DNA of 64,000 nucleotides, taken from contig CAVOKZ010000020.1 in NCBI GenBank assembly GCA_963696625.1, positions 6,533 to 70,532 on the forward strand, read 5' to 3'. Position numbers and translations under genes: made by a program. Positions 46,801 to 55,492 of the stretch are shown one piece after another. Source of the DNA: JAWVFN01 sp963696625. Lineage in GTDB: Bacteria > Actinomycetota > Thermoleophilia > Solirubrobacterales > 70-9. How positions within the stretch are numbered: position 1 is the first letter of the stretch; each line of letters begins with the position of its first letter. The notes under the pieces were generated by a model that was given only the letters and a program-made list of their open reading frames with translations, searched no databases and was not told the origin of the DNA.

Positions 46801-47352
46801 ATGCCGACACCCCCAGCACTGGCCGAGATCGAGGTCCAGACCGCCGAGGGAGCAACGATCCGTCTCGGAAGTCTGGTGGACCGTCCCACCATCCTCGTGA
46901 TCCCTCGCTACTACGGCTGCCTGCCGTGCCGCGACTATCTGCGCCAGGTGTCGGCGGGCCTCGACCAGGTCGAGGACGCCGGCGGCGCAGCCATCGGAGT
47001 CTCGGTCGGCGCCGCACACCAGGCGCGCTGGCTGATCGAGGAGAAGGGAATCCGCTTCCCGCTGCTCGTCGATCCGGAGCGTCGCGTCTACGACGCCCTC
47101 GACCTGCCACGCAAGTGGTGGGTTGGCCTCAACCCGCGCGGCTGGTGGAACTACGCACGTGCGATCGCCCGTGGCAACCGGCAGGGAAAGATCATCGAGC
47201 CCAACCAGCTCCCCGGGCTTGCACTCCTCGACGCCGACGCCGACGCCGTCTGGATCCACCGCGGGCGGGCGCTTGGCGACTACCCGAAGCTGGATGTGGT
47301 GATGGACCGACTCGAGTCATTGACCAGCACCGGGAAGCTCCCTGGCGATTAG
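46801..47352 (+). CDS. AhpC/TSA-like peroxiredoxin-fold protein
   Basis: 183 residues. Thioredoxin fold with RYYGCLPCRDYLRQVSAGLD (CxxC at residues ~40-43), then FPLLVDPERRVYDAL. It may reduce peroxides or act in thiol exchange. Close to the thioredoxin gene at 48,349 but separately transcribed. Confidence 0.8.
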   Translation: MPTPPALAEIEVQTAEGATIRLGSLVDRPTILVIPRYYGCLPCRDYLRQVSAGLDQVEDAGGAAIGVSVGAAHQARWLIEEKGIRFPLLVDPERRVYDALDLPRKWWVGLNPRGWWNYARAIARGNRQGKIIEPNQLPGLALLDADADAVWIHRGRALGDYPKLDVVMDRLESLTSTGKLPGD

Positions 47353-47394
47353 GCGACGGTCACCGATTGGCGCTCACCCGGGCTGCCTGATCCG

Positions 47395-47628
47395 TTAGCC
47401 CCGAGGCTGATCTGCCGGGGTGGGCTGGCTGTCCAGGGCTTGGAGCCCGCCGACGGTGCGCTCCAGGTCCTTGAGCATCCGCCGGCAGTTGGGACACCAT
47501 CGCGCGTGCCGGGCGACCTGGGTCGCGCTGCGCTCGTCGAGCTCGCCGTCGATAAGGTCCGACATCTTCGCGCGGGTGTCGCGACACATCTGGTGGTAGG
47601 CCTTCATCGGGTTGAGCGTCGGTGTCAT
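47395..47628 (-). CDS. zf-HC2 anti-sigma factor (RsrA/ZAS-like)
   Basis: 77 residues. MKAYHQMCRDTRAKMSDLIDGELDE...HARWCPNCRRML shows the C...HxxxCxxC zinc site of ZAS anti-sigma factors. Such proteins release the sigma factor on thiol oxidation. ATGA overlap with the sigma gene; no membrane span. Confidence 0.85.
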   Translation of the reverse strand: MTPTLNPMKAYHQMCRDTRAKMSDLIDGELDERSATQVARHARWCPNCRRMLKDLERTVGGLQALDSQPTPADQPRG

Positions 47629-48230
47629 CCGTATCCCTCCTCGAAGTAGTGATCCAGCTTTGAGCGGAGCGCCATCCGGCCCCGGTGAAGCCGGCTCTTC
47701 AGGGCTCGCTCTCCGATTTCCAGAATCTCCGCCGCCTCCGTGGTACTCAGTCCTTCGACGTCGCGGAGAGTTACCGCGCTGCGGTAGTCGAGCGGAAGCT
47801 CGGCCAGGGCTGCGTCGATCGCCTCGAGGAACTCCCGCGACTCGAAGACTCGGTCGGGCTGGCTGCCCCAGTCGGGAACGCGCTCGGCCACCAGGTCGTT
47901 GAGTTCGAGCGGCGCTTCGGGGCCACGGCGGATGCCCCGATAGGCCTCGTTGATCCCGATCCGGGTCAGCCAGGTGTAGAAGCGCGAGCGCCCTTCGAAG
48001 CGGCCGATGTTCTTCCAGGCACGGATCAACGCCTCCTGGACGGCGTCATAAGCGGCGTCGCAGTCCCGGGTTATCCGGAACAGCGTGCGTCGCAGGCGCG
48101 TCGAGTAGCGGTCCGCGAGCTGGTTGAACGCGGCTTCGTCGCCCTCCCGAGCGCGGGAGACAAGCCGTTCCTCGCTTTGACGCGTGTCAACGATTAGGAC
48201 GTTTCGTGGGGCAAGGGTCGTCTGGTGCAT
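47625..48230 (-). CDS. ECF RNA polymerase sigma factor (SigR-like)
   Basis: 201 residues. Region 2: FNQLADRYSTRLRRTLFRITRDCDAAYDAVQEALIRAW; region 4: LPLDYRSAVTLRDVEGLSTTEAAEILEIG. With its ZAS partner it resembles the SigR-RsrA redox switch. The divergent thioredoxin-radical SAM operon is a natural target; a GGAAT-containing stretch is present in the divergent region, but promoter assignment is inference. Confidence 0.88.
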   Translation of the reverse strand: MHQTTLAPRNVLIVDTRQSEERLVSRAREGDEAAFNQLADRYSTRLRRTLFRITRDCDAAYDAVQEALIRAWKNIGRFEGRSRFYTWLTRIGINEAYRGIRRGPEAPLELNDLVAERVPDWGSQPDRVFESREFLEAIDAALAELPLDYRSAVTLRDVEGLSTTEAAEILEIGERALKSRLHRGRMALRSKLDHYFEEGYG

Positions 48231-48348
48231 CTTTGCCGATAAGACCGAGCCGGCGTCGGAATGGATTCAGGCAATTTGAAGAGTTGCGAATCCTTTGCGG
48301 CGCACGGGCGGTCTGATCGGCGAGCAACTCAACCAGAAAGGCGAGAAG

Positions 48349-48690
48349 ATGAGCGAAGCAATCACCCTCACCCAAGGCAATTTCAAGCAGGAAGTGACCG
48401 ATTCCGAGGTGCCCGTGCTGGTCGACTACTGGGCAGCCTGGTGCGGCCCGTGTCGGGTGCTCGGCCCCGTCGTCGACGAGATCGCGCGCGAGCATGCGGG
48501 ATCGCTGAAGGTCGGCAAGGTCGACGTCGACGCCGAGCCCGAGCTCGCGGCGAGCGCCGGCGCGCTCAGCATCCCTTACGTCGTGCTCTACCGCGACGGC
48601 GAGCCGGTGGCGCGGGCGGTCGGCGCGATGCCGAGAAAGAGCCTCGAGGCCGCACTCGGGCTCGTCCACGAGCTCGATCAGGCCGCGTAG
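48349..48690 (+). CDS. trxA: Thioredoxin
   Basis: 113 residues from ATG 48349. LVDYWAAWCGPCRVLGPVVDEIA (WCGPC active site) and SIPYVVLYRDGEPV (cis-Pro). General protein disulfide reductant. Last base of its TAG is the first of the next gene's GTG, so it is the first gene of the operon. Confidence 0.93.
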   Translation: MSEAITLTQGNFKQEVTDSEVPVLVDYWAAWCGPCRVLGPVVDEIAREHAGSLKVGKVDVDAEPELAASAGALSIPYVVLYRDGEPVARAVGAMPRKSLEAALGLVHELDQAA

Positions 48691-50105
48691 TGCTGGGATC
48701 GACGACCTCGATCTGCCCCGAATGCAAGCGCCTGCTCGACGCCCAGCTGCTCGAGCGAGACGGCCGCGTCGTCCTCTCGCGCGTCTGTCCCGAGCACGGG
48801 CTCTTCGAGGCGGTGGTCTACGGCGACGCCGAGCGCTATCTCGAGCTGCAGCGCTTCAACAAACCCGGTGAGCAGCCCCTGGAGCGCCAGACCGAGAGCG
48901 CCCGGGGTTGCCCGCACGACTGCGGGATCTGCCCCGAGCACGCCCAGCACACCTGCCTCGGGATCATCGAGGTGAACACGGCCTGCAACCTGGACTGCCC
49001 GATCTGCTTCGCCGACTCCGGCACCGGGCCCCAGGAGCACGGCTTCTCGCTGACCCTCGAGCAGGTTGAGTCGATGCTCGACGCCTTCGTCCGGGCCGAG
49101 GGTGAGCCGGAGTCGGTGCAGCTCTCCGGCGGCGAACCCTCGATCCATCCCCAGATCCTGGAGATGCTTCGCGCGGCGAAGGACCGCGGTATCCCACTCG
49201 TGATGCTGAACACGAACGGCATCCGCCTGGCCCGCGACCCGCGCTTCGCGCCGGCGCTGGCCGAGATCGGCGTCCACGTCTACCTCCAGTTCGACGGCCT
49301 GGAGGAAGCGACGCAGATCGCGATCCGCGGCAGGAATCTGACCGACGAGAAGCTCCGGGCGCTCGATCGCTGCGCCGAGGCGGGGGTCAGCGTCTCCCTG
49401 GCGGCGGCGGTCGAGCGCGGCATCAACGAGCGGGAGGTGGGGGAGATAGTCCGCTTCGGCATCGGGCACCCCGCCGTCAACGGCGTCTTCTTCCAGCCGG
49501 TCACCCACTCGGGGCGTTTCCTCGTGGATTCGGACCCGCTGGAGAAGCTGACGAACTCTGACGTGATCGACGCGATCGCGGAACAGCTCCCGGAGTGGTT
49601 CCGGCCGGACGACTTCGTTCCGGTGCCCTGCTGCTCGCCCACCTGCCGGTCGGCGACCTTCGCCCTCTACGACGGCGAGGACCTGGTGCCGCTGCCTCGG
49701 CTCGTCGATGTCGAGGACTACCTCGACTACGTCACAAACCGGGCCCTGCCCGACCTCGACGTGCGCGAGGCGCTGGAAGGCCTCTGGTCCGCGAAGGCCG
49801 CCGGCGGCACGCTGCCGACGGCCGAGCGGCTCGAGTGCGTCGCCTGCGCCACCGCGATGCCGCCCGAGCTCCGCGAGGTCGCGGCAATGGGCTTCATGAT
49901 CGTGGTCCAGGACTTCCAGGATCCATACACGCTCGACGTCGAGAAGCTCCGCAAGTGCTGCGTCTCGGAGATCACCCCCGACGGGCGATTGATCCCGTTC
50001 TGCGCCTACAACTCGGTCGGCTACCGTGAGCAGGTGAGGCTCGAAACGGCAGACCGCGCGGCCGGCCGCCCGGCGGCAGCAGCGGCCGCAGGAGGGACGC
50101 AATGA
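48690..50105 (+). CDS. Tes-like radical SAM enzyme
   Basis: 471 residues from GTG 48690. An N-terminal metal site (ICPEC 8-12, CPEHG 33-37, RGCPHDCGICPEH 72-84) precedes the radical SAM cluster CNLDCPIC (C99, C103, C106) and LSGGEPSIHPQ. C-terminal Cys clusters (PVPCCSPTC, LECVACA, RKCCVSE) likely hold further Fe-S or metal sites. The architecture matches the MJ0619/tetraether lipid synthase group, which couples lipid chains. The product in this bacterium is not known. Confidence 0.8.
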   Translation: MLGSTTSICPECKRLLDAQLLERDGRVVLSRVCPEHGLFEAVVYGDAERYLELQRFNKPGEQPLERQTESARGCPHDCGICPEHAQHTCLGIIEVNTACNLDCPICFADSGTGPQEHGFSLTLEQVESMLDAFVRAEGEPESVQLSGGEPSIHPQILEMLRAAKDRGIPLVMLNTNGIRLARDPRFAPALAEIGVHVYLQFDGLEEATQIAIRGRNLTDEKLRALDRCAEAGVSVSLAAAVERGINEREVGEIVRFGIGHPAVNGVFFQPVTHSGRFLVDSDPLEKLTNSDVIDAIAEQLPEWFRPDDFVPVPCCSPTCRSATFALYDGEDLVPLPRLVDVEDYLDYVTNRALPDLDVREALEGLWSAKAAGGTLPTAERLECVACATAMPPELREVAAMGFMIVVQDFQDPYTLDVEKLRKCCVSEITPDGRLIPFCAYNSVGYREQVRLETADRAAGRPAAAAAAGGTQ

Positions 50106-50947
50106 GCTCCGACCCACTGGCCTCGCTCGGTGTGACCCTCGACGTCGATACGAGTGCGACGATTGATCCCGAGGAGCTCAAGTCGTGCTGCGCATCGGCC
50201 TATGAGCATCCGGCGGTTCGCTGGCTGCTCGGCAATGAGCTTCACCCCGGCGGCGAGGCCACGACGCGTCGCGCTCTGGAGATGATCATGCTCCGACGCG
50301 GCGACCGGTTGCTCGATGTCGCCTCGGGCTCCGGCGCCTCGGCGCTGCTCGCGGCGCGTGAGTTCGGCGCGAGGGTAAGGGGGGTCGACTACAGCGAGCA
50401 GTCGGTCCTGGACGCGACGGCGGCGGCGAGGGCCGCGCGGCTCGACCTCCGGGTCAAATTCGCTCGCGGGGACGCCGAAGCCCTGGCGGTCCCCGATGAC
50501 TCCTTCGACGCCGTGCTCTGCGAATGCTCGCTCTGCACCTTCCCCGACAAGCCCGCCGCTGTCGCCGAGATCCGCCGGGTGCTTCGGCCGGGAGGCCTGC
50601 TGGCGATCTCCGACGTCGTGATCGAGCCAGAGCGCCTGCCCGGAGAGCTGCTCGGCCCGCTGGCGACGATCGCCTGCGTCGGCTCGGCGCTCCCGCGCAC
50701 GGGCTACGGGGAGCTGCTCGCCGACGCCGGGTTCGAGGTCTACGCGGTGGAGGGGCGCGACGCCGACACCGAGCGTTTCGCCGAGCGAATTGAGGAGAGG
50801 CTGCGTGGTGCCCGGCTGCTGGGGTTGGACCGGCTCGCCGGCTCGCCAGTCGATATCGACCGGGCGATCGAGCTGACCCGTCTCGCCCAAGACGCGATCG
50901 CCGAGGGAGCGCTCGGCTACGCGATCTTCGCCGCCATGGGCCGATGA
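50102..50947 (+). CDS. SAM-dependent methyltransferase (ArsM-like)
   Basis: 281 residues, ATGA overlap. LLDVASGSGASALLAAREFGA is the SAM-binding motif I; AVLCECSLCTFPDKPAAVAE and the N-terminal SCCASAYEHPAVRWLLG give Cys pairs like arsenite methyltransferases. Its tight linkage to the radical SAM enzyme suggests a shared pathway rather than arsenic resistance; no other ars genes are present. Confidence 0.78.
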   Translation: MSSDPLASLGVTLDVDTSATIDPEELKSCCASAYEHPAVRWLLGNELHPGGEATTRRALEMIMLRRGDRLLDVASGSGASALLAAREFGARVRGVDYSEQSVLDATAAARAARLDLRVKFARGDAEALAVPDDSFDAVLCECSLCTFPDKPAAVAEIRRVLRPGGLLAISDVVIEPERLPGELLGPLATIACVGSALPRTGYGELLADAGFEVYAVEGRDADTERFAERIEERLRGARLLGLDRLAGSPVDIDRAIELTRLAQDAIAEGALGYAIFAAMGR

Positions 50948-51546
50948 CTTGGCCCTGGGTCGCATTCGGCGTGCTCGCTGCTTTGATGCTCGCCGGGACG
51001 GGCGCAGGATTTCTCCTGCTCGCCATGGGGCGGCTCGGTCTCGATCTCAACTGGGGTCGCAGCTTCCACCCGCTCGGTCCGATCGAAGTCCGCATCGCCG
51101 CGCCTCGCGACCTCGTCTTCCAGATCATCAGCGAGCCCTATCTGCGTCACAACCCGAAGGACTCAGGCATCGAAGTCCTGGCTGCCGGCGAGAACCTCGT
51201 CGTCGCCGCCCACCACACAAAGGTCGGTTTCTATACGGCGATCACCGTCGAGGCCGTCAAGTTCGAGCCACCGGGCCATGTCGGATTCCGGCACATCAGG
51301 GGTCCGGTCCCGTATGGGGTTGAGGAGTTTGCCCTCGAGGAGGTCGATGGAGCCACGGTGCTGCGCTACAGCGGCGAGATCGGAATCGATTTCTTCTTCC
51401 TCGGCCGCATCGCCGGCCGGCGGTGGGTTCGGCCGGAGTGGGAGAAGGTGGTGAGCGGGGACCTGGATGACGTCAGGCAGCGGGCAGAGCAGTTGGCGGG
51501 TCGGCTTCGGTCCCGGGAATCGGGTCTATTGAGGAGCCCAGGATAG
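50944..51546 (+). CDS. SRPBCC-family protein with N-terminal membrane anchor
   Basis: 200 residues, ATGA overlap. One span (AFGVLAALMLAGTGAGFLLLA) then a START/SRPBCC-like fold (IEVRIAAPRDLVFQIISEPYL...). These pockets bind hydrophobic molecules, which fits a lipid-related operon. Confidence 0.7.
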   Translation: MTWPWVAFGVLAALMLAGTGAGFLLLAMGRLGLDLNWGRSFHPLGPIEVRIAAPRDLVFQIISEPYLRHNPKDSGIEVLAAGENLVVAAHHTKVGFYTAITVEAVKFEPPGHVGFRHIRGPVPYGVEEFALEEVDGATVLRYSGEIGIDFFFLGRIAGRRWVRPEWEKVVSGDLDDVRQRAEQLAGRLRSRESGLLRSPG

Positions 51547-51556
51547 CCACGGCAAG

Positions 51557-51790
51557 ATGACCCTGAGGCAGGCTTTCGCGATCTGCACCGAGCGCGTTCA
51601 CCTGCGCCAGACGGTCAGGATCGCGCTCGTCGTCGGCACGATCCTCACGGCGATCAACCAGGGCGACATCATCCTGGCAGGGAACGCCACCGCGGCGACC
51701 GCGGTGAAGACGGGCCTCAACTACTGCGTTCCTTTCGTCGTCTCCAACCTCGGGCTGCTCGCGGGGCGGCGCGCGGAGCGCGCTCGCTGA
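51557..51790 (+). CDS. nrtS: NrtS-like small nitrate/nitrite transporter
   Basis: 77 residues, two membrane spans (IALVVGTILTAINQGDIILAG; YCVPFVVSNLGLLAG). The LVVGTILxxINxGD pattern is the NrtS family mark. Follows the SRPBCC gene by 10 bp and may be cotranscribed. Confidence 0.75.
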   Translation: MTLRQAFAICTERVHLRQTVRIALVVGTILTAINQGDIILAGNATAATAVKTGLNYCVPFVVSNLGLLAGRRAERAR

Positions 51791-51981
51791 GTTGGACTTG
51801 GAGACAAACCGTGTCCCGAAATGGGCGTTTTTCGAGCAGGTGGTCAGCTCAGATCGGGTCGATTCGCCGAGGTCGCCTGAGTTCGGTCCAGGGGATGCGA
51901 GCTGCGCTGAGCTGACCGGTCCCGAACCTGTCCCAAGATTCCCCCTGGCTCACTGTCGGCACCCGGGTACGATTCGTCCTG

Positions 51982-52230
51982 ATGACCGCCAAGGAGAAAC
52001 TCCGGCAGCGAGTCGACGGCTTCTCGGGAGAAGAGGCCAATGTCGCCTTGCTCCTCGTCGATCAGAACCTCGACGACCCAATGCTCCGGGCACTTGCCAA
52101 CGCGCCCGAGGACGACGAGCCCTGGACCGAGGAGGACGAGGCGGCCGTCCGAGAGGCCCGTGACGAGGTCGCTGACGGCGCGAAGACTATCTCGCATGAG
52201 GAGATGAAGCGCGAGCTCGGAATCGAGTGA
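51982..52230 (+). CDS. Antitoxin of decayed RelE-type pair
   Basis: 82 residues, ATG 51982. MTAKEKLRQRVDGFSGEEANVALL..., then a typical acidic antitoxin C terminus (EAAVREARDEVADGAKTISHEEMKRELGI). Overlaps the toxin start by GTGA. Same N terminus as the MazF antitoxin at 30,491. Confidence 0.72.
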   Translation: MTAKEKLRQRVDGFSGEEANVALLLVDQNLDDPMLRALANAPEDDEPWTEEDEAAVREARDEVADGAKTISHEEMKRELGIE

Positions 52231-52494
52231 ACGACGCTCGCTGGCGCGTTTGCTACACGCCGTGAGCACGTCGGGACCTCCGTCGCCTCGACCCACCGAT
52301 TCGAACCCGCGTGCTCGTCGCGATCGAGGAGTTGCGGAACGACCCTGCGGGTGCCGGCGGGGTGCGCAAGCTCACGGGCCGACCGGAGTTGCGCCTGAGA
52401 GTGGGGGGACTGGCGGGCGATATTCGTCCTCAAACCGAAGCGGACAATCCAGGTGGTCCGGGTGCTGCCGAGGGGCCGCGCAGACGAGCGCTGA
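52227..52494 (+). pseudogene. RelE/ParE-type toxin, inactivated
   Basis: From GTG 52227: NDARWRVCYTP, in-frame TGA at 52,263, then ARRDLRRLDPPIRTRVLVAIEELRNDPAG...KLTGRPELRLRVG, a frameshift near 52,405, and GDWRAIFVLKPKRTIQVVRV to a stop at 52,494. All the RelE/ParE strands are there, but two lesions block translation. Confidence 0.75.
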
Positions 52495-52582
52495 TGTCAG
52501 CAATTCTTGAAGCCTCACCCGTCAACCTGCTGCGCCTGCTCCGGGGCTCGATCGTTGATGCGCGGGGGCATATCCTGAAGCG

Positions 52583-52726
52583 CTACCAGGCGGCGCGCTC
52601 GAGCGTGCGCCAGGAGCGATCGGCCTTGGCGCGTTCCGCCTTCACGGCGGCGGGCAGCTTCTGAGGCTTGCACAGAAGACAACCGGATCTGCGGTGCTTC
52701 GGCCGTTTGCGCTTGTGATGGGCCAT
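52583..52726 (-). CDS. Small basic CxxC protein, 47 aa
   Basis: ATG 52726, MAHHKRKRPKHRRSGCLLCKPQK... . A small conserved-looking basic protein with GCLxCKP; similar short proteins of unknown function occur widely. Possibly zinc or RNA binding. Confidence 0.65.
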   Translation of the reverse strand: MAHHKRKRPKHRRSGCLLCKPQKLPAAVKAERAKADRSWRTLERAAW

Positions 52727-52919
52727 TAGGCCCGAGCGTACATAGGCCCCGGACTCGCGGCACGTCTGGACTGGCGCCGACTGCTCCTCCTCGCGCATTG
52801 GAGGGCGCGCCGCGCCGACACGCACGTTGGCGGTCGAGCTGCAGATCGCCAAGCCCGCGAGGTTGTCACCCACCGGTACGGATTGCCGCGAGGATCCGGG
52901 ACCGACCGATCGAGCAGGC

Positions 52920-53204
52920 ATGCTCAGCCTATGGAGGACGGTCGATCGACTTCTGGACGCGGTGCGACGGTCTGTGGCCCAGCTTGTGGCTCGCTCACGC
53001 TGGGCTTTGTCGGAGGGCGCTGATCCCGATCGCATCCAGCGCGACTACGTTGCAGCGGGGCTCAGTGCGCTCGAGAATGCCGAGGTGTACGCGGTGCTCG
53101 CCTCCACCGGCGACGCCAGCGCTCTCGAAGCGATCGAGAACCTGCTCATCGAAATGGACGCCCTCCACGAGCAACTGGGCGACGAATTTCCAGAGCGGGG
53201 TTAG
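52920..53204 (+). CDS. Hypothetical protein, 94 aa
   Basis: From ATG 52920 (MLSLWRTVDRLLDAVRRSVAQL...); an upstream frame to 52,827 is open but does not look coding. Helical, acidic C terminus. No family recognised. Overlaps the convergent next gene by 4 bp. Confidence 0.4.
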   Translation: MLSLWRTVDRLLDAVRRSVAQLVARSRWALSEGADPDRIQRDYVAAGLSALENAEVYAVLASTGDASALEAIENLLIEMDALHEQLGDEFPERG

Positions 53205-53404
53205 CTGGACCTGGAGCGCTCAACCGCGCGCTCCTCGAACTGCTCGGCCAGCTCGTCCGCCAGCTCTTGCTGGCGCTGGCTCTCAAGGCCCGGCTTGGCG
53301 TCGCGAAGCAGGGCTGCCGCTTCGCGGCAGTCCTCGGCGCTCATCGCCTCCAGCTCAGAGTCACGAGCCTCGATCCGCTGAAGCACCTCGTCGATCATCG
53401 GCAT
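53201..53404 (-). CDS. Hypothetical protein, 67 aa
   Basis: ATG 53404, MPMIDEVLQRIEARDSELEAMSAEDCREAAALL... . Charged, helical, possibly coiled coil. No family recognised. Confidence 0.4.
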   Translation of the reverse strand: MPMIDEVLQRIEARDSELEAMSAEDCREAAALLRDAKPGLESQRQQELADELAEQFEERAVERSRSS

Positions 53405-53639
53405 GAGTCAAGGGTAGCCTGCGGAGCGGGCGACGTCAGTGCTCGACAGTGCCCCTCCTCGCGCAGAGGGGTGGCGAGCCGAGACGGCCTTTTGTCATAC
53501 GGACGTGGAGCCCTCCGGCCGACCTGACCGGACCCCGTTCCTCGGTCCACCCCGAATGAGAGTGCTGGGGTGGGTTGTCGCGCTCCACGGTAGCGACAGC
53601 TGCTGACGCGTGGCGTCGCACGAGCGACGAGGGCGACGG

Positions 53640-53745
53640 CCACGGGGTCATGCTCAAGGGTGGCGACGGTCTGATCGGCGGTGATCGAGCGCTCGACCTC
53701 GATCGCGAGCGCCTCGCGGGTGAACTCGTCGACGACGTTGAGGTT
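53640..53745 (-). pseudogene. IS3/IS481-type transposase fragment
   Basis: The minus strand reads LNVVDEFTREALAIEVERSITADQTVATL, the start of an rve integrase core, then loses the frame. About 35 residues survive; no inverted repeats were found. The rest of 53,405-53,846 holds no recognisable gene. Confidence 0.7.
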
Positions 53746-53846
53746 ATTTCGCTCGCGCTCTGCGCTGGCAGGGACCCCGCGCGACCTACCACGTCCCTAC
53801 CTCGTACTCATATCAATCTGCCGGCCCGGATCGACCCGCCGTCGCT

Positions 53847-54761
53847 TCAGGCCGCCCGCGCCGCGGCCGGCTCGCCGGACCCCCGCGCCAGCCAAATGGC
53901 ATCGCCGCCGGCCGGCCGGCAGGCAATCATCTCGTCGTCCACCGCGGCGATCAGACCCTGCTTGGCCGCCTCGAGATCGCTCTCCTCGAGGTCGGAGGGG
54001 CGCATGATCGAGGCCACCTCCGCGGTGGTCAGGCCGATCGGGTACTCGAGCACCGCGTCGAGGGCATCGACCGGCGCCTCTCGGCGCTCCAAGCCGGGCT
54101 CGAGATTGGCGAGGGCCGTGTCGTAGGCCTCGAAGGGCTGAAAGCCGCCGACCTCGACCCGCCGTCCATCGGGATGCTCAAAGAGCACCGAGGGGGCGGT
54201 GTAGCGAACCGGTCCGTCGCTGATCGAGTGGCGGCCCTGGACATGGGTCGGGGTGCCGTCGGCCGAGCGTGCCCGCGCCCGGTCGGCCTCGTAGGCCGTG
54301 CGCACCGCGGTGTCGTCGATCCGCGCGACGATCGCCTCGGCGTCGAGCCCGGGCACTCCCTCCAGCGCCCAGCGGATGTCTTCGTCCTCATCGAGCAACC
54401 GAGTCGTCGTGAACTGCATCAGCTGCAGCGCTCGCAGCGCTGCGTAGCCGAGCTTGGCACTCTCCTCGCGCGCGCCGACGATCGCCCTGCATGCCCGCGA
54501 GGTCGCCGCCACCCGGGGCTTGATGCCGCAACCGAACGGCATCCCGAAGCGGTGCTCGAACCTCGGCAAGCCCGCCGCCATGCGGGCTGGCGTGATGCCG
54601 CGCTGCTCGTAGCGCTCGCTCGACTCGCTGAGGCCGATCAGAGTCAGCCGCCACTCGATCTGGGCACCGAACCGCCAGCGCAGGCGGGCCATCGCCGGGC
54701 GCGAGGAGTATGCCCAGGGACAACCCGGGTCGGTGAAGTGCCAGGCGATGATCGGCTTCAT
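53847..54761 (-). CDS. DsbA/FrnE-family oxidoreductase
   Basis: 304 residues. AWHFTDPGCPWAYSSRPAMAR carries a CPWA motif, so the second Cys of CxxC is absent, as in many cytoplasmic DsbA-like enzymes. No signal peptide. A C-terminal winged-helix-like segment follows (TTAEVASIMRPSDLEESDLE). First of a run of redox genes. Confidence 0.78.
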   Translation of the reverse strand: MKPIIAWHFTDPGCPWAYSSRPAMARLRWRFGAQIEWRLTLIGLSESSERYEQRGITPARMAAGLPRFEHRFGMPFGCGIKPRVAATSRACRAIVGAREESAKLGYAALRALQLMQFTTTRLLDEDEDIRWALEGVPGLDAEAIVARIDDTAVRTAYEADRARARSADGTPTHVQGRHSISDGPVRYTAPSVLFEHPDGRRVEVGGFQPFEAYDTALANLEPGLERREAPVDALDAVLEYPIGLTTAEVASIMRPSDLEESDLEAAKQGLIAAVDDEMIACRPAGGDAIWLARGSGEPAAARAA

Positions 54762-54796
54762 GCGTGCTCCTCTGGTGGCCTGGTGGGGATCCGTGT

Positions 54797-55492
54797 TCAG
54801 CGCGGATCGTCGAAGGTCCCCGGGCTCTCCGGTGTGGCGCGGAAGGCGCCGGGGCGCTCGGGCTCCGCCTCCGCGAGGGCGCGGCGCAGGCGCCCGGCGT
54901 CGAGGTCGGCCGTGTAGCAGGGCGCGCCCGGCTGCTGGCGCCAGGACTCTCCGAGGCCGCCAGCGTCGACAGGGTCGAAGCCGAGCTCGTCGATCAGCGC
55001 CATCACCGTCGCCTTCGCGGCGGCGCCGTCGCCGGCGACGGGTAGGGCGATCCGCTCGGGATCGCCCGCCGAGCGTCCGCCCTCGAGCAGGTGGGTGGAG
55101 TAGATCGTGTTGAAGGCCTTCACCGTCGGGTGGCCGATCCGCTCTTCGACCCAGCGACTCTCCGGCTCCCCCTCCTCGATCGCGGCGATCCGCCCGTCGC
55201 GCTCGCGCGGGTAGTAGTTACAGGTGTCGACGACCGGGACCTCCTCCGCGAGCTTCGCGAAGGCCCCGCGGGGCAGCTCCTCGACCCGCCGCAGCGGGAT
55301 CGTCACGATCGCGAGATCGACCCCGTCGATCGCCTCGGGGACCGTGGCCGCCTCCGCGCCGGTCTCCTCCGCCAGCTCGGTGAGCGTCTCGGGCCCCCGT
55401 GCATTCGCGATCCGGACCTCGTGCCCGAGCGCCGTCAGCCGGCGCGCCAGGGTGCCGCCGATCATGCCGGCGCCGACGATCCCGATCCTCAC
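54797..55492 (-). CDS. NADPH-dependent F420 reductase-like protein
   Basis: 231 residues from GTG 55492. GIVGAGMIGGTLARRLTALGHEVRIANARGPETL is the NADP/F420-binding start; VVDTCNYYPRERDG, VKAFNTIYSTHL and PVAGDG follow. Reduces NADP or F420 by hydride transfer. Overlaps the HxlR gene by GTGA, which suggests regulation by it. Confidence 0.8.
   Translation of the reverse strand: MRIGIVGAGMIGGTLARRLTALGHEVRIANARGPETLTELAEETGAEAATVPEAIDGVDLAIVTIPLRRVEELPRGAFAKLAEEVPVVDTCNYYPRERDGRIAAIEEGEPESRWVEERIGHPTVKAFNTIYSTHLLEGGRSAGDPERIALPVAGDGAAAKATVMALIDELGFDPVDAGGLGESWRQQPGAPCYTADLDAGRLRRALAEAEPERPGAFRATPESPGTFDDPR

Noticed and set aside
53405..53639. Possible gene upstream of the IS fragment
   Set aside because: Frames in both directions lack starts, Shine-Dalgarno sites and family features.
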